From Salinicoccus albus DSM 19776 (GTDB taxonomy: Bacteria > Bacillota > Bacilli > Staphylococcales > Salinicoccaceae), in assembly GCF_000385175.1 (NCBI RefSeq), contig NZ_ARQJ01000030.1:62001-126000 (forward strand): a DNA stretch of 64,000 nt, read 5' to 3'. The notes under the pieces are model-generated. The model searched no databases and was not told where the DNA came from. It worked only from the letters and a program-made list of their open reading frames with translations. A program made the translations under genes and the position numbers. Shown here in pieces: positions 42,986 to 51,231 of this stretch (position 1 is the first letter of the stretch; the number at the start of each line of letters is the position of its first letter).

Positions 42986-44149
42986 ATGAAAATTAACCTG
43001 AATCGAATGATGGATATGTTAAGCGAAGTAAATCAGATCACAGACGAAGGTGAAGGGGTGACCAGACCGGCGTTTTCAGATTTTGAAGATCAGGCCCATG
43101 GATGGTTTATCAACAAATGCAAAGCCCATGGACTTGAAACCTATCAAGATCGTTTTGGAAACAGCTTCGCAACGATTGGGCCAGGTGAGGAAAAGGGGTT
43201 ACTGATTGGATCTCATTTGGACACAGTGAATAATGGCGGTGAATATGACGGTGCCCTCGGGGTGATTACTGCACTTGAGACGGTTATTACGTTACTGGAA
43301 AATGGCGTTGAATTGAGCAAACCGGTGACGGTTGTTGCATTTAGGGCAGAGGAAATTGGATTAATAGGCAGCAGTGTGTTCTCTGATCTTATTGATAAGA
43401 GCGGGAACTTTGCTGAACGGATGGCTGGAATTGGCCGCACACCTGAAGATGTTGAAAATGCAATCGGCTATAAAGATTTTACGGATTATTTAGAACTGCA
43501 TATTGAACAAGGTGTATATTTGGAGAATAACGCTCTCGATATTGGCATCGTCAATGCCATTGCCAGTATGCATCAGCTCAATGTCACTGTTTTTGGCGAA
43601 GCAGGGCATGCGGGTACGATTGGCATGCGTGAACGCGATGACGCAATGATGAATGCTTCGAAGCTGCTGGTGGAATTTGAGAAGATCGTTAAATCATATG
43701 GGCCGCCGTTCGTCGGGACTGCCGGAACACTTGAAGTGTTCCCAAACTCCTCTAATGTGATCCCGGGTAAAGTGGAATTTACAGTGGAGGTCAGAGGTGA
43801 TGATATGGATAAGCTGCACGCCATTCTGGATTCATTTATCGAATATGCCGAGCGTGATTTTAAAACAAACATTACAAAAAGTATCGATAAAGCACCGGCA
43901 CATATGTCTGATGGGATGATAGATGCGATCACAGCCGCCTGCGAGGCTACGGATATGAAGTATGAATTAATGATGAGCGGTGCCAACCATGATGCGAATC
44001 CGCTGTCCAGGAGAATGAATGCGGGGATGATTTTCATACCGAGTAAAGATGGCATCAGCCACAATCCACGTGAATTTTCATCAAAGGAAGATATTGAAAC
44101 CGGTGCGGCAGTGATGCTCGAGGCTGTAAAGAGGCTGTTGAGTAAATAA
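42986..44149 (+). CDS. M20-type amidohydrolase (hydantoinase/carbamoylase family)
   Basis: 387 residues, cytosolic, dinuclear metal enzyme. The metal ligands are visible: GSHLDTVNNGGEYDGALGV (His and bridging Asp), FRAEEIGLIGSSVFS (Glu), ELHIEQGVYLE (His), and near the C-terminus SGANHDAN. The HIEQG motif separates it from general M20 peptidases and points to N-carbamoyl-L-amino acid hydrolase or allantoate/ureidoglycolate amidohydrolase. No hydantoinase or allantoinase gene is adjacent, so the substrate remains open. GAAGGAGAT precedes the ATG. An acetyltransferase gene follows after 23 nt. Confidence 0.92.
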   Translation: MKINLNRMMDMLSEVNQITDEGEGVTRPAFSDFEDQAHGWFINKCKAHGLETYQDRFGNSFATIGPGEEKGLLIGSHLDTVNNGGEYDGALGVITALETVITLLENGVELSKPVTVVAFRAEEIGLIGSSVFSDLIDKSGNFAERMAGIGRTPEDVENAIGYKDFTDYLELHIEQGVYLENNALDIGIVNAIASMHQLNVTVFGEAGHAGTIGMRERDDAMMNASKLLVEFEKIVKSYGPPFVGTAGTLEVFPNSSNVIPGKVEFTVEVRGDDMDKLHAILDSFIEYAERDFKTNITKSIDKAPAHMSDGMIDAITAACEATDMKYELMMSGANHDANPLSRRMNAGMIFIPSKDGISHNPREFSSKEDIETGAAVMLEAVKRLLSK

Positions 44150-44172
44150 GGGGTAAGAGGGGGAGGCGAGTT

Positions 44173-44688
44173 ATGCTTAAACGATTCGAAACCAAGCGGC
44201 TTATTTTGAGGGAACGGCGGATTGATGACCTGGACGACTGTATGGAAATGGACAGGGATCCAGAAGTGGTGAAACATCTTCCTGAAAACAGGGATCTTGT
44301 CCACGATGAAGAGAAACATAAAGCGTTTATCATGGACAAGATGACCACGGTATTTCCTGAAGGTTTAGGATACTGGACCATTGAATCCAAGGAACATGAG
44401 AATGCGTTTGTGGGGTGGATCCTTCTGATTCCCGTGGGCACAGTTGGCCCTGAGATTGAGATGGGCTGGAGATTGAAGCGGAAGTTCTGGGGCAATGGGC
44501 ATGCCTCCGAAGCGGCACAAGCGGTTTTGGAGTACGCGCTGTATGAACTGAAGCTGTCTGCAGTTATCGCAGAAATAGTGGCGGACAACCATGCATCGAT
44601 CGCACTGGCGGAAAAGCTGGGATTCGAAAGCGCGGGGGATTCACCATCCGGGATCTATACGAGATACACCATATACAATGATAGGTGA
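44173..44688 (+). CDS. GNAT family N-acetyltransferase (RimJ/RimL type)
   Basis: 171 residues. The opening LKRFETKRLILRERRIDDLD is typical of RimJ/RimL-like GNATs. The acetyl-CoA region reads MGWRLKRKFWGNGHASEAAQ, with R/Q-x-x-G-x-A pattern, and the C-terminal part AEIVADNHASIALAEKLGFE provides the conserved N-x-x-S-x-x-L-E-K-L-G-F motif. It acetylates an amine on an unknown small molecule or protein. It follows the amidohydrolase after 23 nt, so the two may be co-transcribed, and is convergent with the C45 acyltransferase gene. Confidence 0.88.
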   Translation: MLKRFETKRLILRERRIDDLDDCMEMDRDPEVVKHLPENRDLVHDEEKHKAFIMDKMTTVFPEGLGYWTIESKEHENAFVGWILLIPVGTVGPEIEMGWRLKRKFWGNGHASEAAQAVLEYALYELKLSAVIAEIVADNHASIALAEKLGFESAGDSPSGIYTRYTIYNDR

Positions 44689-44700
44689 CCTTTAAAACAG

Positions 44701-45747
44701 TTACTCTTCCATATTCACAAAAGGCCGATGGTACTCCAGTTCGCCTTTTATCCGGGTAATATTCAAATTTTCTCCCTGCAGCCATTTGTTAAAGTCCAAA
44801 ATGACCGGCTTTCTGTCAGCGCCGAGCGCGAACATGGCTTTTAGGTTTTGTGGAAAATAGGCGGAGGTATGAATGGTCCCTGCAGCTGCATCGTATTTTT
44901 TTGAAAAAATGCCATGCGCCAGGCTGTTCATTACTTTGAATGCATCATACGGGTTCATCGTATCCTGTTGCGCATCAAGTATTCTTTGTTCCCGTTCCCG
45001 CGTTTCTTCCTGCCTGTACCGATTTTCCTCATCCAATAAATGAAAATGATTGGTGCATACATTGGATTCGCGGACAGCAACACTTCTTGGCGAGGCTTCA
45101 ACGACGTATGATATGCCTTGCTTATCCAGCAGTACATAGCTGAACGAATGGCGATGAGGAATTTCTTTCAGCAGGGAAATGGCTTCATCCACATTAGCGC
45201 AGGTCTCTAAAATTAAACGGCCGATCATATTGCACAAAAACCCGTCTCCGGACTTTTTACTGTGGGTGAAATTATAGCCCATGACAAGCCCTTGTTCATT
45301 CATGCCATCAATCCGGCCGGTGATTTGCATCGTGGGGCCCATGATGGCATAGCCCGCATCAGCAGGCTGATAGAGCATATACCTGCCTTCATATCCCCGT
45401 GGATGGCTGTCGTAATTCCGCACCATGAAATTGGAATCTGTAAAGATCGAACAGCCGCTCTGGGTACGTTCGAGGTAGTAGCCGCCAAATAAACGGAATG
45501 CCTTCTCCATATCCAGATGAAGTGCATCGGCAAGTCCGCGAATTTCTTCAAGCAGGGCGGGGGCGATTTTTGCCATGACATCTTTATAGGTTTCTGGATC
45601 AACCAAAAAATGCCGGTTTCTCCTTGGTTTCCATTGTTTTTCACGGTTCGGCAGAATGGGAGAATTCTGGAGCAATTCCCCTTGAAAATAGCCGAAATCA
45701 TAGTGGCTTCCTCTGTATTGAATAACATCACTGTAATAGGGTTTCAT
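44701..45747 (-). CDS. C45 family autoproteolytic acyltransferase/hydrolase
   Basis: About 348 residues, Ntn-hydrolase fold. The predicted nucleophile is the Cys of RTQSGCSIFTDS near residue 105, which becomes N-terminal after self-cleavage in this family; NYDSHP, GRIDGMNEQGLVMGYNF and the segment SFSYVLLDKQGISYVVEAS supply the Asp/Asn/Arg environment of penicillin-V-acylase/isopenicillin-N-acyltransferase relatives. No signal peptide, so it acts inside the cell. The ATG at 45747 lies after GAGG; an upstream TTG is adjacent. Substrates of the bacterial members include acyl-amino acids and lactone-like amides, but none can be named here. Monocistronic. Confidence 0.85.
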   Translation of the reverse strand: MKPYYSDVIQYRGSHYDFGYFQGELLQNSPILPNREKQWKPRRNRHFLVDPETYKDVMAKIAPALLEEIRGLADALHLDMEKAFRLFGGYYLERTQSGCSIFTDSNFMVRNYDSHPRGYEGRYMLYQPADAGYAIMGPTMQITGRIDGMNEQGLVMGYNFTHSKKSGDGFLCNMIGRLILETCANVDEAISLLKEIPHRHSFSYVLLDKQGISYVVEASPRSVAVRESNVCTNHFHLLDEENRYRQEETREREQRILDAQQDTMNPYDAFKVMNSLAHGIFSKKYDAAAGTIHTSAYFPQNLKAMFALGADRKPVILDFNKWLQGENLNITRIKGELEYHRPFVNMEE

Positions 45748-45913
45748 CAACTTTAACCTCTTTTCGTTATTATAAGTGTATTACAATCGGGAATGATGGA
45801 AAAATTTTATGCTCGGCAGCTCAGCGGTTAAGGGTTCGAACATATATTACAGACGAAAGAGTATTCAAGTCTGCTACAATGATTGATATCAACTATGGGA
45901 AAGAGGTGTATAT

Positions 45914-47047
45914 ATGCGTTTTGAAACGAAAGCGGTGCATGCCGGACGCCAGGTCGACCCGTCGACTGGGGCAGTCACCACGCCGATGCATTTGTCCACA
46001 ACATATGAACGGTCAGAGCGCGGGGCGTATACCGATGATTTTGTTTATGCCCGCGGAGATAACCCCAATCGCCGTGCATTGGAAGCGTGCCTGACGTCAC
46101 TGGAGCAGGGGTATGATTGTGTGACTTATGCGTCCGGCATGGCGGCGATCTCCTCGCTAATTGAAGCACTGCCACCGGAGGCGCCGAAGAGAATCGTCAT
46201 GCCGGATGATATGTATTTCGGTGTGCGTTCACTAGTGTCTGAAACGGATATCGGCAGACGATTCAATATCGTCACAGCAGATATAACGAATCTAGATGAA
46301 GTCAAACAGGTGATTGCCAGTGAAGACACAGGGTTGGTTTGGATTGAGACACCGTCCAATCCCCAGATTAAAATCACAGATATTGAGGCTGTTGTGGAAA
46401 TGGCGAAACATGCCGGGGCATATACTGTCGCAGATAATACAGCGGCGACGCCAATGTTACAAACCCCTCTGCTGAAAGGTGTGGACTTCTCACTGCACTC
46501 AGTCACCAAATACATCGGCGGCCACAGTGATTTAATGCTCGGGGCCGTCATTGCCAAAGAGCACAGTCAGATGCTTGAAAATTTGAGCGCATGGCAGCAT
46601 GCGAAAGGTGCAGTCCCTTCTTCATTTGACTGCTGGCTGGCGCTGCGGGGTGTTCAGACACTTTCTGCCAGAATGATGGTCCACTGTGCGAATGCCAATG
46701 CCATCGCAGCGTTTTTAAAAGCGCACCCGAAAATCGAGGCCGTTCATTACCCGGGGATATCAGAACATTCCGGCCATGACACAGCAGCGGCTCAAATGCG
46801 TGACTTCGGGGGATTATTGTCTTTTCAGGTGAAAGGCGGCGAGCAGGAAGCATTAAAAGTAGCAAATTCAGTCCAGATTGTGACCCAGGCAACGAGCCTC
46901 GGCGGCACACACAGCTACATTGAACACCGTGCTTCAGTGGAGAAAGCGCAGACAATGGCGCCGGATAATCTGCTGCGGCTGTCGGTCGGCATTGAAAATG
47001 TGGCAGATCTGAAAGACGATCTCAATCAGGCACTTTCAGAGATATGA
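45914..47047 (+). CDS. Cys/Met-metabolism PLP enzyme (cystathionine gamma-lyase/synthase-like)
   Basis: A 377-residue PLP-dependent enzyme of the gamma-family. Typical motifs: FETKAVHAGRQVDPSTGAV at the start, the YARGDNPNRRALE element, YASGMAAI for phosphate binding, ADNTAATPMLQTPLL, and the Schiff-base Lys in LHSVTKYIGGHSDLMLG. Near the end TQATSLGGTHSYIEHRAS and LLRLSVGIENVADL are conserved. These do not separate cystathionine gamma-lyase, gamma-synthase and methionine gamma-lyase. GAGGTG lies before the ATG. No met or cys genes are adjacent; a DapA-like lyase follows 90 nt later. Confidence 0.92.
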   Translation: MRFETKAVHAGRQVDPSTGAVTTPMHLSTTYERSERGAYTDDFVYARGDNPNRRALEACLTSLEQGYDCVTYASGMAAISSLIEALPPEAPKRIVMPDDMYFGVRSLVSETDIGRRFNIVTADITNLDEVKQVIASEDTGLVWIETPSNPQIKITDIEAVVEMAKHAGAYTVADNTAATPMLQTPLLKGVDFSLHSVTKYIGGHSDLMLGAVIAKEHSQMLENLSAWQHAKGAVPSSFDCWLALRGVQTLSARMMVHCANANAIAAFLKAHPKIEAVHYPGISEHSGHDTAAAQMRDFGGLLSFQVKGGEQEALKVANSVQIVTQATSLGGTHSYIEHRASVEKAQTMAPDNLLRLSVGIENVADLKDDLNQALSEI

Positions 47048-47138
47048 GTAAACATGCACACATTAGAGTTATGATGTGTGCATTTCTATATTCAGGCCGT
47101 TTATATATTTCACTAAATACTTAATAAGGAGCGCTGCT

Positions 47139-47972
47139 ATGCTTAAATCAGAAATGCACGTTGCGGTACCTACAGCTTTTTATGAAGATGAATCATTGGA
47201 TACTTCAGCCACTATTTCACATGTTAAACAGTTATATAAAGACGGGGTTAAATCTGTACTCATTTCAGGTACCACGGGCGAACAGCACAGCATGCGTTTA
47301 GAGGAAAAAATTGAGCTGATCAGTGCCCTGGACAATGAGGCAGACCTAATGCAGGAGATCGAAGTCATATTCGGCGTGGCCTCAGTCAGACAAAAGGAAG
47401 CGGAACAGCTGGCCAAAAAAGTCAGAGGCACAGAAATCGCCGCTGTAATGATTGGCTTTCCACCGTATATCATTCCATCCCAGGCAGAAGCCGTGCATTA
47501 TGCCAAAAAGCTGATTCAGATCAGCAATAAACCGGCGATTATATATAATAACCCAGGTCGAACAGGCTTTGACTTATCAGTTGAAAGCATTCTGGAGTTA
47601 AGCCAGCTGGATTCCGTTATTGGTGTGAAAGATCCTGGTGACAGGGAGAAAATGCGCACTGTTAAAGAAAGGATAGAGAAGGAGTTTTACTTCTATGCCG
47701 GCGGAGAAATCGATTTGGAAGCGAAAGTGATGTATGGGTATAACCGTCTGTCTTCAATTGCCGGTAATTGTTATCCGCACGAAATTGAAGAATGGTTTAC
47801 TCGTTTGATTAGAGAAGAACCGGTTAAGAAAGACACCGCGTCCGCAGTCAGTCAAATCCTGTATGAAGTTTACAACGGCAGCCCCATCGTTAATATAAAA
47901 GATCATCTAAATGCCCAAGGGACGCCAATGGGAATTTGCAGACGCCCGATAGGCACAGTTAGACATACTTAG
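47139..47972 (+). CDS. DapA/NanA family lyase
   Basis: About 277 residues, a TIM-barrel class I aldolase. It has AVPTAFYEDESLD at the start, the GTTGEQHSM phosphate/substrate motif, the Tyr of YNNPGRTGFDLS, and the Schiff-base Lys in SVIGVKDPGD. Members include dihydrodipicolinate synthase, N-acetylneuraminate lyase and other 2-keto-acid aldolases. The GTTGE motif is common to all. The ATG at 47139 follows AAGGAG. The C-terminus ends at RRPIGTVRHT, shorter by perhaps 10-20 residues than usual, and the stop is formed at the first unit of a repeat array, so the end of the gene may have been replaced by it. Closeness to nagA makes an amino-sugar acid substrate possible. Confidence 0.85.
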   Translation: MLKSEMHVAVPTAFYEDESLDTSATISHVKQLYKDGVKSVLISGTTGEQHSMRLEEKIELISALDNEADLMQEIEVIFGVASVRQKEAEQLAKKVRGTEIAAVMIGFPPYIIPSQAEAVHYAKKLIQISNKPAIIYNNPGRTGFDLSVESILELSQLDSVIGVKDPGDREKMRTVKERIEKEFYFYAGGEIDLEAKVMYGYNRLSSIAGNCYPHEIEEWFTRLIREEPVKKDTASAVSQILYEVYNGSPIVNIKDHLNAQGTPMGICRRPIGTVRHT

Positions 47973-48267
47973 AGGCGAGGAAAGGGTTTTCTCGGGAATG
48001 AGCAAACGACGAGGCCGAGAAAAAGGGTTTTCTCGGGATTGAGCGTTCGACGAGGCCGAGAAAAAGGGTTTTCTCGGGATTGAGCAAATGACGAGGCCGA
48101 GAAAAAGGGTTTTCTCGGGATTGAGCAAATGACGACGCCGAGAAAAGAGGTTTTCTCGGGATTGAGCAGTCAACGAGGCCGAGAAAAGAGGCTTTCTCGG
48201 GATTGAGCGCTCGACGAGGCCGAGAAAAAGGGCTTTCTCGGGATTGAGCAGTCGACGAGGCCGAGAT
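47967..48267. repeat. Tandem array B: seven 41-bp units with perfect hairpins
   Basis: Units start at 47967, 48008, 48049, 48090, 48131, 48172 and 48213, each 41 bp, with a partial eighth at 48254. The consensus begins GACGAGG and contains CCGAGAAAA-NNNN-TTTTCTCGG, a perfect 9-bp stem in four units and an 8-bp stem in two; the first unit is decayed. A GATTGAGC-N4 segment links neighbouring hairpins, and its four variable bases (AAAC, GTTC, AAAT, AGTC, GCTC) are the main differences between units. The array fills the gap between the DapA-like gene and the terminator ahead of nagA. It is not CRISPR: there are no spacers. Confidence 0.95.
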
Positions 48268-48273
48268 TAAAGA

Positions 48274-48301
48274 GGCTGGGTAAAAACACCAGCCGCTTTT
48301 T
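48274..48301. terminator. Terminator between the DapA-like gene and nagA
   Basis: GGCTGG (48274-48279) pairs with CCAGCC (48289-48294), followed by a T run (48297-48301) on the plus strand. It probably serves both converging genes. Confidence 0.7.
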
Positions 48302-48307
48302 GCTTGT

Positions 48308-49444
48308 TTACATAAACATTTCACCTTTAACAATCGTGTGCACCAGGTTGGCATCGTGATCATAAAGGACCAGATCGGCATCTGCGCCTGTCTCAATCAC
48401 CCCTTTAGTTTCTGTAACCCCTAATTCCGCCGCGGGATTATAAGATGTCATCTTCACGATATCTGTCCATCCGCAGCCGGTAAATGCTCTCATATTTTTT
48501 ACAGCCTGGTTCATTGTCAACACACTGCCGGCGAGTGTTCCGTCTGCCAGTCTTGCTTCATTTTCCCTGACATTCACTTCCTGGCCGCCAAGCTCATAGA
48601 CGCCATCGGGCAGTCCCTGGGCTCGCATTGCATCTGTAATGATGACCATTCTGTCTGAAGTGATGTTGTCGTATGCAAGTTTTACCATTTCCGGATTGGA
48701 GTGGATGCCGTCTAAAATGATCTCCACGGATGTCTCTGACATATAGGAGAACCCGATGACCCCGGGCTCTCTATGATGGAGCCCGCGCATTCCGTTGTAC
48801 AGGTGCGTCACGTGAGTAAGCCCGTTTTTTTCTGCGTTGAGCAGCGTTTGATATTCCGCATCTGTATGACCGGCTGATGGGATGATGTTCAGTGCTTTCA
48901 GTGTCCGGAGGAAGCTGCCGTCGTCTTCTTCCGGCGCATATGTGATCATTTTGATCCGGCTGCCTGAAATATCCTGAAAATATCTGATTGTCTCCGGATC
49001 GGGGGTGATGATGTGTTCGGGATGCTGTGCACCGGGGTGTTTTTTCGAGATAAAAGGCCCTTCCTGATGAATGCCGAGCATCTCTGCCCCGGACGCGTAT
49101 GAATAGTCTGCGAGGTTCATGAGTGCCCGTTCAATATTATCCAGCGTTGAAGTCATTGTTGTCGCTAGAAATGATGTTGATCCGGTGCTGGGCAGATGGG
49201 CGGAAATTTTTTCGACATATTGCATATCCGCATCCATTGCATCCACGCTGTTCCCGCCATGAATATGCATTTCAATCGCCCCCGGCAGCAGATACATGCC
49301 TCCGGCATCCATAATCTCTGTATGTTCAGGACAGTTTTCCATGGATCCAAAAGAATGGATCTTGCCGTTTTCCGTCAGCAGCCACTGATTTTTATCCACG
49401 GATTCATGTGTGACAATTGTTGCATTTATTATAAGCAATTCCAT
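48308..49444 (-). CDS. nagA: N-acetylglucosamine-6-phosphate deacetylase
   Basis: A 378-residue metal-dependent deacetylase of the amidohydrolase superfamily. It converts GlcNAc-6-phosphate to glucosamine-6-phosphate. Signature elements: LLPGAIEMHIHGGNSVDAMD, LGIHQEGPFISKKHPGAQ with the metal-binding Glu, PSAGHTDAEYQ with HVTHLYNGM (metal His residues), ILDGIHSNPEMV, and VIITDAMRAQGLPDG with the catalytic Asp. Length is typical. It is divergent from nagE, whose product imports and phosphorylates the substrate, and supplies NagB encoded 46 kb away. The 145-nt gap to nagE holds a dyad and a direct repeat that may be operator sites. Confidence 0.95.
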   Translation of the reverse strand: MELLIINATIVTHESVDKNQWLLTENGKIHSFGSMENCPEHTEIMDAGGMYLLPGAIEMHIHGGNSVDAMDADMQYVEKISAHLPSTGSTSFLATTMTSTLDNIERALMNLADYSYASGAEMLGIHQEGPFISKKHPGAQHPEHIITPDPETIRYFQDISGSRIKMITYAPEEDDGSFLRTLKALNIIPSAGHTDAEYQTLLNAEKNGLTHVTHLYNGMRGLHHREPGVIGFSYMSETSVEIILDGIHSNPEMVKLAYDNITSDRMVIITDAMRAQGLPDGVYELGGQEVNVRENEARLADGTLAGSVLTMNQAVKNMRAFTGCGWTDIVKMTSYNPAAELGVTETKGVIETGADADLVLYDHDANLVHTIVKGEMFM

Positions 49445-49515
49445 AAAGTTTCTCCCATCTTTTAGTAAATTTTATTTATCGTAAATACTTCGGAGTCATT
49501 AAAAATAGTGTACCA

Positions 49516-49556
49516 AAATACCATTTCTTATGCTATATTATAAGAAATACCATTTT
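49516..49556. promoter_or_regulatory. Candidate operator between nagA and nagE
   Basis: ATTTCTTAT (49523-49531) and ATAAGAAAT (49540-49548) form a perfect 9-bp inverted repeat with an 8-nt centre. A direct repeat, AATACCATTT, occurs at each side, about 29 bp apart. The TATATT inside could be a -10 box. A NagR/GamR-like repressor site is the obvious guess; no such regulator gene is in the window. Confidence 0.55.
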
Positions 49557-49589
49557 CAAAGGGGTAAAAATAAGTTTGGGGGAATAACA

Positions 49590-51068
49590 ATGATGAAATA
49601 TTTGCAAAACCTTGGCCGCTCGTTAATGCTGCCGGTGGCGGTATTGCCTGTTGCTGCCATTCTTGCCGGTATTGCCAACTGGATTCTGGCATTCGCCGAA
49701 GAAAGCGTCATCGCAAATTTCTTATTGTTCGGAAGCGATGCGATCCTTGGTAATCTAGGCATCTTGTTTGCCGTCGGTGTGGCCATCGGCATGTCGAAGG
49801 ACCAGCATGGCGCCGCCGGTCTGAGCGGGCTTGTGGCTTTTCTGGTGGTTACGTTTACATTGGAAACAGAAGGTGTGGCTGTTCTGCAGGGGATTGATGA
49901 AGGTTCAGTCAATACGGCATTTGAAAATATAAATCTGGGCAACGTATTCACCGGTATTCTGTCCGGGATCATTGCATCCATCATGTATAATCGCTTCAGT
50001 CACGTGAAATTGCCGGACGCCTTTGCATTTTTCAGCGGCAAGCGTCTTGTACCCATTATGAGTGCCGGCGCCATGCTGCTCGTCTCAGCTATTCTATTTT
50101 TTGTATGGCCGGCGGTTTATACGGGATTGGTAGGCTTCGGTACCTGGATCAGTAATATGGGTCCTGCGGGTGCAGGCCTGTATGGCTTCTTTAACCGTTT
50201 GCTGATCCCCACCGGCTTGCATCACGCGTTGAATAATGTGTTCTGGTTTGATCTTGCCGGCATTAATGATATCGCCAACTTCTGGGCAAGTGAAGGGGCG
50301 CAGGGGATTACCGGACGCTATCAGGCAGGGTTCTTCCCGATTATGATGTTCGGTCTGCCGGCGGCCGCTCTGGCTATGTATCACACGGCCAAAACGGCCC
50401 GCAGAAAGCAAGCGGCTTCCTTGATGCTGGCGGCCGGTTTCGCTTCTTTCTTTACCGGCGTCACCGAGCCGCTTGAGTTCTCTTTCATGTTCCTGGCACC
50501 GCTGTTGTATGTGGTCCATGCCTTTTTGACAGGGCTTTCGCTATTTATCGCGGCCATGTTCGAATGGACAGCCGGGTTCAGTTTCAGCGCCGGCCTGGTG
50601 GACTATACGCTCAGTTTAGCGGTACCGATTGCTAACCAGCCGTATATGTTACTTGTCCAGGGGTTGTTTTTTGCAGCACTCTACTATTTCCTGTTCCGTT
50701 TCCTGATTCAGAAATTCGACTTGAAAACACCGGGCAGGGAAGAAGGCGAAGCAGTGGAAACAGCAGGGAGCGACCCGGCACCTGCTGCCTCCGCTGACAC
50801 CGCTGCTGCTCAAGAAGATGACACCACAGTGATGGCAAAGCAGATTTACGAAGGATTGGGCGGAGACGAAAACGTGACGGCGATCGACAACTGTGTCTCC
50901 CGCTTACGGATAGAAGTAGAAGATATGGATCAAGTAGATCAGGAGAAGATAAAAGCCACCGGCATTCCGGGTGTGAATGTGGTCGGCAAGCATAATATCC
51001 AAGTAGTCGTCGGGACACAAGTCCAGTTTGTAGCCGATGAAATGATTAGAATACGGGATACGGAATAA
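49590..51068 (+). CDS. nagE: PTS system N-acetylglucosamine-specific EIICB component
   Basis: About 492 residues. The N-terminal ~390 residues are an EIIC membrane domain of the glucose/GlcNAc class: MKYLQNLGRSLMLPVAVLP, AAGLSGLVAFLVVT, RLLIPTGLHHALNNVFWFD and the sugar-site FFTGVTEPLEFSFMFLAP. An Ala/Glu/Asp-rich linker (about residues 400-425) leads to an EIIB domain with the phosphorylated Cys in AIDNCVSRLRIEVED. No EIIA domain is fused, so EIIA must come from another protein. LHHALNN and the surrounding sequence favour GlcNAc. The start is one of two adjacent ATGs behind GGGGGAA. Divergent from nagA. Confidence 0.93.
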   Translation: MMKYLQNLGRSLMLPVAVLPVAAILAGIANWILAFAEESVIANFLLFGSDAILGNLGILFAVGVAIGMSKDQHGAAGLSGLVAFLVVTFTLETEGVAVLQGIDEGSVNTAFENINLGNVFTGILSGIIASIMYNRFSHVKLPDAFAFFSGKRLVPIMSAGAMLLVSAILFFVWPAVYTGLVGFGTWISNMGPAGAGLYGFFNRLLIPTGLHHALNNVFWFDLAGINDIANFWASEGAQGITGRYQAGFFPIMMFGLPAAALAMYHTAKTARRKQAASLMLAAGFASFFTGVTEPLEFSFMFLAPLLYVVHAFLTGLSLFIAAMFEWTAGFSFSAGLVDYTLSLAVPIANQPYMLLVQGLFFAALYYFLFRFLIQKFDLKTPGREEGEAVETAGSDPAPAASADTAAAQEDDTTVMAKQIYEGLGGDENVTAIDNCVSRLRIEVEDMDQVDQEKIKATGIPGVNVVGKHNIQVVVGTQVQFVADEMIRIRDTE

Positions 51069-51152
51069 ATCAAAAGTCTGTTTTGTTGGCACTGGACTGG
51101 AGCATATACTGGAAGGAATGTATAAAAACCGTTAGAATCGAAATATAGAATG

Positions 51153-51183
51153 GGCATCCCAGCGATGTGGGATGCCTTTTTAT
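51153..51183 (+). terminator. Terminator after nagE
   Basis: GGCATCCC (51153-51160) pairs with GGGATGCC (51169-51176), followed by a T run. Confidence 0.9.
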
Positions 51184-51231
51184 ATTATTCTGGACGTATA
51201 TTATTATATAATGAAGAAAAGGAGGAATCTG

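Noticed and set aside
45808-45842. tRNA-like piece (CAGCTCAGCGGTTA followed by GGGTTCGAAC)
   Set aside because: It resembles a D-arm joined to a T-arm, but anticodon arm and acceptor stem are missing and pairing is poor. At most a remnant or chance match.
47967-48267. Array B as a CRISPR array
   Set aside because: Repeats are directly abutted with only four variable bases; there are no 25-40 nt spacers and no cas genes.
47907-48396. Minus-strand frames with repeated PEKTLFLGLV/SRENPFSRP-like units
   Set aside because: They are translations of array B in different frames. Structure is conserved at the DNA hairpin level, not at codon level.
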